The notes below the pieces were generated by a model. That model did no database searches. It was not told the origin of the DNA and saw only the letters and a program-made list of their open reading frames with translations. From assembly GCA_011525915.1 (NCBI GenBank), contig WYBM01000005.1:1-64000 (forward strand): 64,000 bases of DNA. The letters are read 5' to 3'. A program made the position numbers and the translations under genes. Source of the stretch: Ardenticatenaceae bacterium. GTDB taxonomy: Bacteria > Chloroflexota > Anaerolineae > Promineifilales > Promineifilaceae. Positions 34,342-41,263 of this stretch are shown here, in pieces. The first letter of the stretch is position 1; each line of letters begins with the position of its first letter.

Positions 34342-34876
34342 AATATTCATCCGGTAAAAGCACGGTTGTGGTCGAGCGATCCCTTTCCGTGATGATCCAA
34401 ATGCGACCGCCGGGCGTTTCGTAGGCCGACAAGATGCGAAAGCCTTCTTTGACGCTCAGGTCGTTTTCCTGCCAGTCCTCCTGGCCAACGTCGCCCCAAT
34501 ACCCGCGCTGGTGCATCCCCAGGTAGCGGGAGAAATCAAGGCCCAGGGCCAGCGCCCCGGGCGTGGCCACAATGCGGCCCAGGGGGAAAAGGGGCGTGGG
34601 GGTGGTTTCTGTCATCGTCTTACCTCTGCGGGTGTCGGCGGCCGCCGCGTCCAGTTCCGCCGCCGCGATCACGTGCTGGATTTTCTGCTGAACCCTCTCA
34701 AAGCCCGGCGTGGGCAGGGCATTCTCGCTGATGTGCAGCATCACCTCACGGATGATCGCCGTTTCGGTGTCATCTTCTGACAGCTGCACCAATTCAGCCA
34801 GCAGGTTGATAATCTGCTGCTTCATCTCATGCTGCCCGGCCTGGTTGCCGATTTTGAGCAATTCCATATCGTTCAT
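34340..34876 (-). CDS. Hypothetical phage protein, 178 residues
   Basis: The N-terminal half is helical and acidic (MELLKIGNQAGQHEMKQQII, EDDTETAIIREVMLHISENA); the C-terminal half has ATPGALALGLDFSRYLGMHQ, HQRGYWGDVGQEDWQENDLS and GGRIWIITERDRSTTTVLLP. The latter part resembles the plasmid and phage DUF family seen with RYWGDVxxEDWxxND patterns, whose role is unknown. It may be two modules joined by a linker. Confidence 0.6.
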   Translation of the reverse strand: MNDMELLKIGNQAGQHEMKQQIINLLAELVQLSEDDTETAIIREVMLHISENALPTPGFERVQQKIQHVIAAAELDAAAADTRRGKTMTETTPTPLFPLGRIVATPGALALGLDFSRYLGMHQRGYWGDVGQEDWQENDLSVKEGFRILSAYETPGGRIWIITERDRSTTTVLLPDEY

Positions 34877-34894
34877 GGCCTCACCTCAACAGGA

Positions 34895-34935
34895 ACGGCC
34901 GTGCAAGGCAGCCAAAGGTTGCTTGACACGGCCGT
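34895..34935. repeat. Hairpin built from two ACGGCCGT octamers
   Basis: ACGGCCGT at 34895-34902 and 34928-34935 flank a sequence with an inner CAAG/CTTG stem, giving a long intercistronic hairpin between two phage genes. It shows how the dispersed octamer can form structures. No clear T-run is present. Confidence 0.5.
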
Positions 34936-34940
34936 TGCCT

Positions 34941-35459
34941 CTAATCAAACAATTCCTCGTTCAGTTTGGCGTCTTCTTCGTCTGTGAGCGGCTTACGGCC
35001 GTTGCCGCCGGGAATGGCGGCAAAGACGATTTGGGCCTTGCCGTTACCGATGCCCGGCTTGAGGGCCACCTGCCCCACTCGCGCCCAATCCTTCATGAAG
35101 GGCGATCCGGTCATTTTCTTTAACTGCTGGCCGCGAGTGACGTTAATCACCAGCATGGTGTCGGTTTCCTCAAAGGATAGGCACGGTTTCCACTCGCCGG
35201 TTTCGATCCCTTTCTCTGGGTCATAAACGAATTCAACGGACGCGCCGGTAACGTTCAAGATGCGGCTTTCGGCCTCTCGTTCTTCCAGCCATTCTTGCAG
35301 CCGTTCCATGCTGAAGTAGTTAGAGGGCAGCACATCGTCAAAGGACAGGTTGGGATTATCCAAGTCCATCGTGGGTACAGGCGCTTTGTCGGGCACGTCA
35401 TTGACCGGGCGAAAGGTCACGGCCGTTTCCTCTTTCTTGGCTAAATCTTTCTTGCTCAT
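34941..35459 (-). CDS. Hypothetical phage protein, 172 residues
   Basis: Starts MSKKDLAKKEETAVTFRPVN. The core (SNYFSMERLQEWLEEREAES, ILNVTGASVEFVYDPEKGIE, GEWKPCLSFEETDTMLVINV) is alpha/beta and ends with an acidic tail. Proteins with a YFSMERLQEWLEERE-like segment appear in prophage replication or recombination regions of Chloroflexota; a single-strand-DNA or recombination role is possible but not shown. Confidence 0.55.
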   Translation of the reverse strand: MSKKDLAKKEETAVTFRPVNDVPDKAPVPTMDLDNPNLSFDDVLPSNYFSMERLQEWLEEREAESRILNVTGASVEFVYDPEKGIETGEWKPCLSFEETDTMLVINVTRGQQLKKMTGSPFMKDWARVGQVALKPGIGNGKAQIVFAAIPGGNGRKPLTDEEDAKLNEELFD

Positions 35460-35521
35460 GTGAAGTTCCTCCGTAAAAGGGTAGGCCCTGGCCATCAGAG
35501 GCCAGGGCGTTTCTAAACGAG

Positions 35522-35977
35522 TTAAAAGCGCTCTTCACGGACGCGCTGGTAAAGAGTGAAGGCAGCCAGATGCTTGCACACCCGCATACCGTTGCTGTCA
35601 TAAGGTGCGCCCATCTCTTGCCAGTGAGGGCACTCGCAAACGAGATAGCCCTGGTCAAAGGTGATGGCATAACGGCCGTACTCATCACTGCTTTGCACTT
35701 TGGCAGCCACCATGCCCGCGCCGGTGAGCGTTTCCACGCCATTGCGGGCCACCAGTTCTGCCCCGCGCCAGATGACGCGCTCAAGGCCGGGTTCCGCTTC
35801 AATCCAGCGGCTGGCCGCTTCGTACAGGTCAGGGTCAAGCAAGGAAAGGACAAACTGAAACGCTTCCCCTTTGGCCTTTGGCGGCCAGGTGAATATCTCG
35901 CCCGTCTCCGGGTGCGTCCAGGTGTACATCCGGGCGCTGCGGTCATAGGTGATTTGAAGGGTTAAGGTGTCTAACAT
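35522..35977 (-). CDS. SWIM zinc-finger protein
   Basis: The 151-residue protein has a C-terminal SWIM-like zinc site, CECPHWQEMG followed by VCKHLAAF (Cys-x-Cys...Cys-x-His). SWIM motifs bind DNA or protein and are found in phage and mobile-element proteins. The N-terminal half has an alpha/beta pattern (LQITYDRSARMYTWTHPETG, AFQFVLSLLDPDLYEAASRW). It is in the accessory block transcribed from the 36.4-kb promoter. Confidence 0.65.
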   Translation of the reverse strand: MLDTLTLQITYDRSARMYTWTHPETGEIFTWPPKAKGEAFQFVLSLLDPDLYEAASRWIEAEPGLERVIWRGAELVARNGVETLTGAGMVAAKVQSSDEYGRYAITFDQGYLVCECPHWQEMGAPYDSNGMRVCKHLAAFTLYQRVREERF

Positions 35978-35999
35978 GGGGTTGTCCTCCGGGGAAGGT

Positions 36000-36015
36000 G
36001 GGGGCTTGCGCCCCC
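36000..36015. repeat. Short GC hairpin between accessory genes
   Basis: GGGGGC-TTGC-GCCCCC lies between two leftward genes, overlapping the SD region of the SWIM gene. It may modulate translation. No T-run. Confidence 0.4.
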
Positions 36016-36021
36016 TGCCCC

Positions 36022-36330
36022 TTAGAATGCGGGAATCCCGCTGTACTGTTGGCTCATGGCCGCTAGTCTATCGTCCACGTCGCCCGCTTCCAGGCTGGCC
36101 AGCCATTCGTTGATTTCGGGCGCGGCCGGGATGGTGGTCTGGCTCAGGTCAACCCCTTCTTTCTGGCCGAAAACGGTCAGGTAAATGTGGCAGACCGTTT
36201 CCCAGGCCAGGCCGGGGTGCTGAATGAAATACTGTTCAGCGGCGGCCAGGGCTTCGCGGGCGATACTGGCGACGTACCAGTCAGGATATTGGGTGTTGAT
36301 TTCGGGTTGGGTTTGGGTTAAAGTTGTCAT
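36022..36330 (-). CDS. Hypothetical phage protein, 102 residues
   Basis: From ATG 36330 the product (MTTLTQTQPEINTQYPDWYV and following) is helical, with EALAAAEQYFIQHPGLAWET and INEWLASLEAGDVDDRLAAM. It is the first gene after the leftward promoter at 36418-36446. Not recognised. An early regulatory or host-takeover role is possible from its place. Confidence 0.5.
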   Translation of the reverse strand: MTTLTQTQPEINTQYPDWYVASIAREALAAAEQYFIQHPGLAWETVCHIYLTVFGQKEGVDLSQTTIPAAPEINEWLASLEAGDVDDRLAAMSQQYSGIPAF

Positions 36331-36357
36331 CAGACGAAGCCTCCTATGGTTTTGGTG

Positions 36358-36395
36358 AAAGCCCCGTAACATTTCTCAGGTGTAGGCGGGGCTTT
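36358..36395 (-). promoter_or_regulatory. Stem-loop in leader of leftward transcript
   Basis: AAAGCCCCG at 36358-36366 pairs with CGGGGCTTT at 36387-36395, just after the predicted start of transcription. It has no U-run; it could be a leader structure or a binding site for antitermination. Confidence 0.4.
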
Positions 36396-36417
36396 CTGGT
36401 TCCTGTAAGATGAGTAA

Positions 36418-36446
36418 ATTATACCATACCTATACGTATAGGTCAA
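36418..36446 (-). promoter_or_regulatory. Leftward prophage promoter
   Basis: On the minus strand TTGACC and TATAAT are 17 bases apart, close to consensus. Transcription should begin near 36411 and run into the accessory block and, with read-through, the structural genes. Confidence 0.8.
36428..36443. promoter_or_regulatory. 16-bp operator palindrome
   Basis: ACCTATACGTATAGGT is a perfect palindrome overlapping the -35 box and spacer of the leftward promoter. Extra half-sites are at 36450-36457 (ACCTATAC) and 36546-36553 (GTATAGCT, one change), the latter inside the divergent promoter. This is the layout of a phage repressor operator. Confidence 0.75.
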
Positions 36447-36532
36447 AGTACCTATACATGACGCCGATCTCTTGTCGCTTTTAACCCCTCTCTATGGCGC
36501 TGTAACGAAAAAAACGAATTTGTTGGGCATTC

Positions 36533-36561
36533 TTGACACGTAGCCGTATAGCTTTTATACT
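36533..36561 (+). promoter_or_regulatory. Divergent promoter, leaderless
   Basis: TTGACA at 36533-36538 and TATACT at 36556-36561, 17 bases apart. The predicted start of transcription coincides with the A of the ATG at 36568, so the mRNA should be leaderless, as for lambda cI from its maintenance promoter. Confidence 0.75.
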
Positions 36562-36567
36562 TGCGTC

Positions 36568-36816
36568 ATGAGCGCAAAGGGTACAAAGGTAAAATACACC
36601 ACACGAATTGAGCCGGACACATTGCCAGCCTTACAATCGCTGGCGGCTGATTTGGGTTTCTTTGCTGACACCCCCGGCCGATACTACGGTGACCCCTCCT
36701 CCCCCGCCCTGCTCGACGCCCTGGCCGCCGCCTATCGCGCCGATCCGTCCGGGCTGGCCAATAAATTGCGAGCCGCCGGCATCGCCGGGGAAGGTCCACC
36801 ACCGCCCCGTGAATGA
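36568..36816 (+). CDS. Small divergent regulator, ribbon-helix-helix-like
   Basis: The 82-residue product begins MSAKGTKVKYTTRIEPDTLP, a basic start plus strand and helix compatible with a ribbon-helix-helix fold (VKYTTRIEPDTLPALQSLAA). A helical second part (SPALLDALAAAYRADPSGLA) and a Pro-rich tail follow. It is the only rightward gene inside the prophage body, is divergent from the main leftward promoter, and is expressed from a strong leaderless promoter. It is the best candidate for the lysogeny repressor or switch protein. The fold call is tentative. Confidence 0.55.
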   Translation: MSAKGTKVKYTTRIEPDTLPALQSLAADLGFFADTPGRYYGDPSSPALLDALAAAYRADPSGLANKLRAAGIAGEGPPPPRE

Positions 36817-36841
36817 ATAAGGAGCTGACACCCTACCCAAC

Positions 36842-36874
36842 AAAAGAGCCTGGCCGATGTAGCCAGGCTCTTTT
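36842..36874. terminator. Bidirectional terminator between the two transcription blocks
   Basis: AAAAGAGCCTGGC at 36842-36854 pairs perfectly with GCCAGGCTCTTTT at 36862-36874. It ends the small regulator transcript and the leftward early block that stops at 36875. Confidence 0.82.
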
Positions 36875-37219
36875 CTATTCCAGCAACGGCCGTTGCTGCA
36901 GCTCGCGCCATTCGATAGCATGATACCACCACTTACTGCCTCGGCGGCGCAGCCACGGCTCCACCAGCAGCCCTTCCCAATGGCGGCCGCTGGCTTTCAG
37001 CGCCACTTCCAGGTCACGGCGGACAATAAAAAGCTCATCATCACCCGGATAGTCACGGACACGGGCCAGCGTCAGCCGCGCACGGCCGTCCACGTCAGGC
37101 GGGGTGTAGGCCAGCATCAGGCCGCCGGAGAGTTGGCGGTGGGTACGTTCTGGCCTGGCAATGAGCCAGGTCAGGACATCGGTGAGCGTGGGTTTTTTGG
37201 GGGTCACGGCCGTTACCAA
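36875..37219 (-). CDS. Hypothetical phage protein, 114 residues
   Basis: Helical N-terminus (LTDVLTWLIARPERTHRQLS), a strand-rich middle (LMLAYTPPDVDGRARLTLAR) and a C-terminal GRHWEGLLVEPWLRRRGSKW segment. It is the last gene of the early block and overlaps the upstream gene by 7 bases. Not recognised. Confidence 0.55.
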   Translation of the reverse strand: MVTAVTPKKPTLTDVLTWLIARPERTHRQLSGGLMLAYTPPDVDGRARLTLARVRDYPGDDELFIVRRDLEVALKASGRHWEGLLVEPWLRRRGSKWWYHAIEWRELQQRPLLE

Positions 37220-37485
37220 GTCTGCTTCGTTTCGCGCCAGGCGCGAAACTCTCGCAAAATCGAGCCGGTTTCCGGCAACTTCATGCCTACGGCTTCTGTC
37301 AAAAATTCCACCAAAAAGGCGTCGGTGTACGCCCCTTCAGCCGCTTGTAGTAAATTCAGCGCCAGATCGCGCGCGTTTTCCGGCGACATCTGCACTCGCA
37401 ATTTGGGTGCTTGGACTTCTACGTAAGGTTCTTTGGTGTTAGCGCCATAGCCGGAGGTGACGTTGTAGGTGAGGTCTTTGGTCAC
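37213..37485 (-). CDS. Hypothetical phage protein, 90 residues
   Basis: Start GTG at 37485 lies 7 bases after GGAGG and overlaps the upstream stop (GTGA); an ATG at 37506 without a ribosome site is rejected. The product has VTSGYGANTKEPYVEVQAPK and ARDLALNLLQAAEGAYTDAF, followed by a helical end. A 21-bp inverted repeat (GTTTCGCGCC-A-GGCGCGAAAC, 37229-37249) lies in its 3' part. Function unknown. Confidence 0.55.
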   Translation of the reverse strand: MTKDLTYNVTSGYGANTKEPYVEVQAPKLRVQMSPENARDLALNLLQAAEGAYTDAFLVEFLTEAVGMKLPETGSILREFRAWRETKQTW

Positions 37486-37733
37486 TTGCTCACCTCCTCT
37501 TGCCACCGCAACTGTGCTTCATACTCATCTGCCTGTTGCTGCGTGCGACGGCCAGGTTCACATTGATTTCCCTCCCAGCCAGCGAATATACCGTTGACTA
37601 TTGCGTGGCAATTCGGCGCACCGGTCTTGGAGCAGCCATACGGACAAGTACCATATTCCTTAATGCACAAGGTGAGAGCGAAGTCCTGGTGGAATGAAAA
37701 GCCGTATTTTGTCTTAGGTCGTTTGAATGTCAC
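37482..37733 (-). CDS. Cysteine-rich phage protein, 83 residues
   Basis: Five cysteines in 38 residues (CIKEYGTCPYGCSKTG, NCHAIV, GNQCEPG) suggest a zinc-binding or disulphide module, followed by a charged helix (RTQQQADEYEAQLRWQEEVS). Coupled by overlaps to both neighbours. No known family. Confidence 0.55.
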   Translation of the reverse strand: MTFKRPKTKYGFSFHQDFALTLCIKEYGTCPYGCSKTGAPNCHAIVNGIFAGWEGNQCEPGRRTQQQADEYEAQLRWQEEVSK

Positions 37734-38062
37734 GGCCGTGTCTCCTCTCTCTCATGCTCAATCATCATCTGAACCAGGTCAATCTTGAACGGCTTGTTGC
37801 TTTCTAGGCCGTACGTGCAACTCTGACAAAGCCAAATATCCTTGTCTATCCGGTAGGCGGGTGATTCGATGAGAACGTCACGATTGGGGGCCATGATGGC
37901 CCCCAGTTCCAGACTGCCCAGTATTTGAGCCGTACCCAACACCTGATTCACGGCACGCGGATCAATCATCACCTGCCGGAACTTGATTTCGACACGGTAA
38001 AAAAATGGGGCGATTGGCCCGCCGCAGTTATCGCAGGGGCGTAGGTCGGTTGTTTTGGTCAT
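37730..38062 (-). CDS. Zinc-ribbon-like phage protein, 110 residues
   Basis: From ATG 38062 the product has two CxxC pairs, CDNCGG near the start and CQSCTYG near residue 82, flanking an alpha/beta core (VEIKFRQVMIDPRAVNQVLG). This suggests a zinc-stabilised fold. It overlaps the stop of the ParB-like gene by four bases. Its role is unknown. Confidence 0.55.
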   Translation of the reverse strand: MTKTTDLRPCDNCGGPIAPFFYRVEIKFRQVMIDPRAVNQVLGTAQILGSLELGAIMAPNRDVLIESPAYRIDKDIWLCQSCTYGLESNKPFKIDLVQMMIEHEREETRP

Positions 38063-39882
38063 GATGGTATTTCCTTTTTGAACTCCTCTATACACTCTAG
38101 CACCGCCTTCCAGGCCCGATTGTAGGCCCAGACCATGGGCGGCTTGGAGTTGATGACCATGAGGGCCAGTTGACCCTCGATCAACTTTAGATCGAAAAGC
38201 CGCTGCTGATTTTCGTCCACCTCTTCAACAGGCTCTGCCAGCATCTCGGCGACACTTTCGGCTAGCTCCTCGTCGATGGCGTCGAGAGCGGCGGGGGTGC
38301 CGGGCGTTGAAAGCGCCTCTTGTTCCTCGTCTAATACGTCATCCAGAAAACGCCACACACCCGCATCATCCACCAGTATTCCGTCGATGGACCATCCATC
38401 GACCGCCAATTGCTCGACGTTGTAGCCGCGTTCGCGCAGTTGCTTGACGGCCGCGTAGACCTGGCGATTGGGCACACTCTGAATACCGTTTTCGGCCGGG
38501 TATGGGATGTCCAGCACTTCACGGGCCACGCGCAACAAGGCCGCGCCGCGCAGGGTTGGTTTCTCCCTGCTGCCGCCATGGGCGTTATACCAGAAGGCAG
38601 GATCGGCTCCACCTTTGTAGGAGATCGGCGTGCGCCCTGGCCCGCTGCTGCCGCCGGCGATGCCAAACTCAGATGCGATAGCCTTTTTTAATTCATCATC
38701 GGTCAAACCAACAGACCGGCGCTCGCTCCATTTTCCTTTGGCATCCTGAAAGGTGTGCAGGGCGCGGTGTAACCCGGCTTTAATCGCGTCCGGATCGGGG
38801 TCAGAGACGGCCGTTTGTTCCTCATTGCGAACAGGCTCTTTCGCCCTGCTCTGGCTCAGTACATTGTTGCACGCCTGCCTCAAGTCGCTCTCACGATACG
38901 CGATCTCGTCAACATAAAGCGCCGCTTTTAGGCTGTTCCAGGCGACACCCCACCCCACCCGCCTTTCCTTGATGTTTGCCAGGTTGGTAAGCGGGTCTGC
39001 TGGCCCCATGATGGCCACATCGTCACTGGACAGCCACGTCCTTACGCGCTGCTCCAAGTCCCACACGGGGGTATATGACGGCGCTTCCGCTTGCTTCCGC
39101 CGCTCCGCCGCCCTGCCCTGCCAGATATTCAGCAGGCCCTCCAGCGCAAGTAATAAGTCTTCTTCGCGGTGTGGCGTAGGCATGGCCTCTACCAGCTGCG
39201 ACCAGGCCGGATGACGCGATTGCTGTGTATTCAGTCGGTCGAGGCCAACCAGGCTGCCCTCATTTTCACCGCCATACCGCTCGCGCAGCCAGTCGCCGAT
39301 CTTCGTCTGCAGCTCCCACACCAGGGCGTATTTAAATTCTTGCGCCTGGCCGCCGATGTTGGCCGTGTTCATCACGGCCGTGGTGCCGTGTTTGGTGGTG
39401 TATGTTCGTTGTTCTGGTTCCTCACTGTCCACGTGGACAGTGAGGCCGTTTTCAGAGCGGAGCTTGCCCACAAACGTAGGCGACACCCGGCACGTCCGGG
39501 CGATCTCCCTATCCGACCACATGCGCCACTCCTGATCTTCCAGCAGGTGCAGCACCGCCCGCCGCTTGTCCTCCGGCGTCCGCCTTAGACCATGCTCGGC
39601 ATTGGCCCCGGCCGCGTGCAGCACCGCCTCCCGGCGTGTGCCCTGGCGAATATCGGCCAGCACATGATCGCGCCCGGCCTGGTTGGCGGCGGCAACGCGG
39701 TGAAAGCCATCGGCCAGCCAGTGGTCGCTGCCGTCGTGGTAGACCACCACATACGGAAACGGCCAGTAATCATTCTCCCCTACTAGCGCCTCTGTGTATT
39801 CAGCTACGGTAGCCCTATCCAGACCGGCGCGGGCCTGCGTGCCGCCGTCCGTGCGGATGAGTTTTAGGTCTAATTCCATCAT
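38059..39882 (-). CDS. ParB/Srx-domain DNA-binding protein
   Basis: The 607-residue protein opens with a ParB N-terminal (Srx-like) domain: RTDGGTQARAGLDRATVAEY, then VVVYHDGSDHWLADGFHRVA, where GFHRVAAA replaces the GxRRxxA motif. A KorB-like helix-turn-helix follows (DREIARTCRVSPTFVGKLRS). The long C-terminal part (about 180-600) is acidic and of unknown fold. Such proteins occur in integrated elements as partition or transcription factors; the ParB core may hydrolyse CTP. The AACGACTGAA repeat cluster 1.2 kb away is a candidate binding region. Confidence 0.75.
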   Translation of the reverse strand: MMELDLKLIRTDGGTQARAGLDRATVAEYTEALVGENDYWPFPYVVVYHDGSDHWLADGFHRVAAANQAGRDHVLADIRQGTRREAVLHAAGANAEHGLRRTPEDKRRAVLHLLEDQEWRMWSDREIARTCRVSPTFVGKLRSENGLTVHVDSEEPEQRTYTTKHGTTAVMNTANIGGQAQEFKYALVWELQTKIGDWLRERYGGENEGSLVGLDRLNTQQSRHPAWSQLVEAMPTPHREEDLLLALEGLLNIWQGRAAERRKQAEAPSYTPVWDLEQRVRTWLSSDDVAIMGPADPLTNLANIKERRVGWGVAWNSLKAALYVDEIAYRESDLRQACNNVLSQSRAKEPVRNEEQTAVSDPDPDAIKAGLHRALHTFQDAKGKWSERRSVGLTDDELKKAIASEFGIAGGSSGPGRTPISYKGGADPAFWYNAHGGSREKPTLRGAALLRVAREVLDIPYPAENGIQSVPNRQVYAAVKQLRERGYNVEQLAVDGWSIDGILVDDAGVWRFLDDVLDEEQEALSTPGTPAALDAIDEELAESVAEMLAEPVEEVDENQQRLFDLKLIEGQLALMVINSKPPMVWAYNRAWKAVLECIEEFKKEIPS

Positions 39883-39885
39883 CGA

Positions 39886-40215
39886 TCAGCCTCCTAAATC
39901 AATGTCAATGTCAGCGTAACGGGCGTCCGCGCGGTAGAATCTGGCTCCGATTACAAGTTCCCCGCACCGCTCCGTGAATCGAGACACGGCCGTGCGCAGG
40001 TCGTTGAGCAGGATGGCTAAGGCGGCGCAGTAGGCGCACACAGTTCCGTCCAGGTCATTGCCGCAGCTCTCGCAAATGAGGATGTCATTTCGATCTCTCC
40101 ATTCGACAAAACACCGCTCGCTGCAAAACACGCGGCCAGTCCGTAAGATCAGCGATCCCTTACCCGTCCTGTCGTCGCCGCAATTCGGGCAAATGTTTGC
40201 AATCTTTTTGCTCAT
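39886..40215 (-). CDS. Zinc-ribbon protein, 109 residues
   Basis: From ATG 40215 the product begins MSKKIANICPNCGDDRTGKG and has further pairs CSERC, CESCGND and CAYC, giving two treble-clef or ribbon-like zinc sites in the first 75 residues. The C-terminal part (AILLNDLRTAVSRFTERCGE) is helical. It probably binds nucleic acid or a partner protein; no enzyme motif is visible. Confidence 0.6.
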   Translation of the reverse strand: MSKKIANICPNCGDDRTGKGSLILRTGRVFCSERCFVEWRDRNDILICESCGNDLDGTVCAYCAALAILLNDLRTAVSRFTERCGELVIGARFYRADARYADIDIDLGG

Positions 40216-40216
40216 A

Positions 40217-40345
40217 TCACCCTCCCATACACTCGGCCGCCCTGGCAATGCCCCAGGCGGCGAAAGTGAAGAGAACGAGCCCGGTAATCAGAATGGCGGC
40301 GGCCAAAGCCAGCGCCGGGTAATGGATGCGGTTATGCTCGTTCAT
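40217..40345 (-). CDS. Small membrane protein, 42 residues
   Basis: From ATG 40345 the product has a short polar start and one hydrophobic segment (YPALALAAAILITGLVLFTF). It follows two other tiny membrane proteins with four-base overlaps, so the chain is translated together. Function unknown. Confidence 0.6.
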   Translation of the reverse strand: MNEHNRIHYPALALAAAILITGLVLFTFAAWGIARAAECMGG

Positions 40346-40500
40346 CGTCTCCCCCTCCTCGCGGCTTCGCCCGCGATCTTCCCGCCCGCTCGGTGGGCCT
40401 GCGCCCATATGTCACCGAAACCAAATAAGGCATTGGCGAGTTTGATGATAAAAAATGATGCGCCGCCGATGACGACGGCCGCAATAATGATCTCGATCAT
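40342..40500 (-). CDS. Small membrane protein, 52 residues
   Basis: Starts MIEIIIAAVVIGGASFFIIK, a membrane segment at the very N-terminus, with an amphipathic basic tail (QAHRAGGKIAGEAARRGRR). Start and stop both overlap neighbours (ATGA). This geometry resembles single-pass phage membrane effectors; the actual role is unknown. Confidence 0.6.
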   Translation of the reverse strand: MIEIIIAAVVIGGASFFIIKLANALFGFGDIWAQAHRAGGKIAGEAARRGRR

Positions 40501-40598
40501 GGTGTCACTCCTACCATCCCCCAGATGGTGTACAGGCCAATGCCTATGGCCACCAGCAGGCCGATGGTGATGATTAGTTCAATAAGTCGCCGTTTCAT
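40497..40598 (-). CDS. Tiny membrane protein, 33 residues
   Basis: ATG 40596-40598 follows GGAGCC; the product is MKRRLIELIITIGLLVAIGI and a short tail, one membrane pass. It overlaps both the upstream 74-residue gene and the downstream 52-residue gene. The strict overlaps support a real gene despite its size. Confidence 0.55.
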   Translation of the reverse strand: MKRRLIELIITIGLLVAIGIGLYTIWGMVGVTP

Positions 40599-40819
40599 AT
40601 TGGCTCCTCGTTCTCACTATTCGTTACTTCACGCGCCAAACGACTGAATTTTTTATTGATGCCCTCGGAGGACAAATCAACACCGGGCAAGGCAAGGACT
40701 AGGCCGCGCTCGCCTTGCTCAATTACCAGTTCCCCCCCCGCCGCCGCGTACTTAAAGGCGTCAAAGGTGAGAATGGAAAGCCAGTTCTTTAACTTGAGTT
40801 CATTCTCTATGTCTGCCAT
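40595..40819 (-). CDS. Hypothetical phage protein, 74 residues
   Basis: A mostly alpha/beta protein (IENELKLKNWLSILTFDAFK, GGELVIEQGERGLVLALPGV) with an acidic end. The start overlaps the 151-residue gene by 20 bases. One copy of AACGACTGAA lies inside (40639-40648). Not recognised. Confidence 0.55.
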   Translation of the reverse strand: MADIENELKLKNWLSILTFDAFKYAAAGGELVIEQGERGLVLALPGVDLSSEGINKKFSRLAREVTNSENEEPI

Positions 40820-41130
40820 TTTTCCTTGCCTTGCTACGTTTCCAGTATCTCTGTAGCCTTTCCGGATCGTCTTCTTCTAATATGTCAAGCGTGCCATAGT
40901 ACATTATGTCACCCTGATTATTTACTCTTATGACCCAGTAATACCATCCGTCCTTGGCCGTCGATCCTGAATTTTTCCGCCCGGCCGTGCGTTTCTTTCG
41001 CTTGATTTCAAATCGCCAATCATCGCCATCATCGTCTGGTTTTTCAGTCGTTTTGGCTTTTGGTTTTTCAGTCGTTTTTTTTGTTTTCTCTCCGGTAAAC
41101 GACTGAATTCTTTTCGCCAAAACGACTGAA
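40639..41130. repeat. Five copies of AACGACTGAA (iteron-like)
   Basis: The 10-mer occurs at 40639-40648, 41098-41107 and 41121-41130 on the plus strand and at 41043-41052 and 41067-41076 on the minus strand. The last two plus copies lie in a longer direct repeat ending TTCTTTTCGCC. This head-to-head cluster resembles iterons or a partition site, close to the ParB-like gene. Confidence 0.55.
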
Positions 41131-41255
41131 TTCTTTTCGCCTGGTAATGGCCGTTTCGGCTGAATTTCCGGGCGTGGTTCTTTCGCCAGATCAACGGCCA
41201 TGTCGTCGTCACTTTCAGCCGCAATCACAGTCGTAGCCGGCGCGCCATGACGCAT
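40800..41255 (-). CDS. Hypothetical phage protein with basic repeats, 151 residues
   Basis: The product has a low-complexity Lys/Thr/Pro-rich middle (KTTEKPKAKTTEKPDDD) and a folded C-terminal part with DGWYYWVIRVNNQGDIMYYG and DPERLQRYWKRSKARK. A second frame is open across much of it because of the repeated DNA, but this frame has the better protein composition and the start/stop arrangement. It may bind DNA. No family recognised. Confidence 0.5.
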   Translation of the reverse strand: MRHGAPATTVIAAESDDDMAVDLAKEPRPEIQPKRPLPGEKNSVVLAKRIQSFTGEKTKKTTEKPKAKTTEKPDDDGDDWRFEIKRKKRTAGRKNSGSTAKDGWYYWVIRVNNQGDIMYYGTLDILEEDDPERLQRYWKRSKARKNGRHRE

Positions 41256-41263
41256 TGCGTTAA

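Noticed and set aside
37229..37249. Terminator at GTTTCGCGCC-A-GGCGCGAAAC
   Set aside because: It lies inside a coding sequence with no T-run and a one-base loop; probably a DNA palindrome, not an RNA terminator.
40928..41224. Alternative 98-codon frame in the AACGACTGAA region as the real gene or a frameshift
   Set aside because: The frame is open because of repeated DNA and gives a highly basic sequence without strand/helix pattern; the 151-residue frame is better linked to neighbours.
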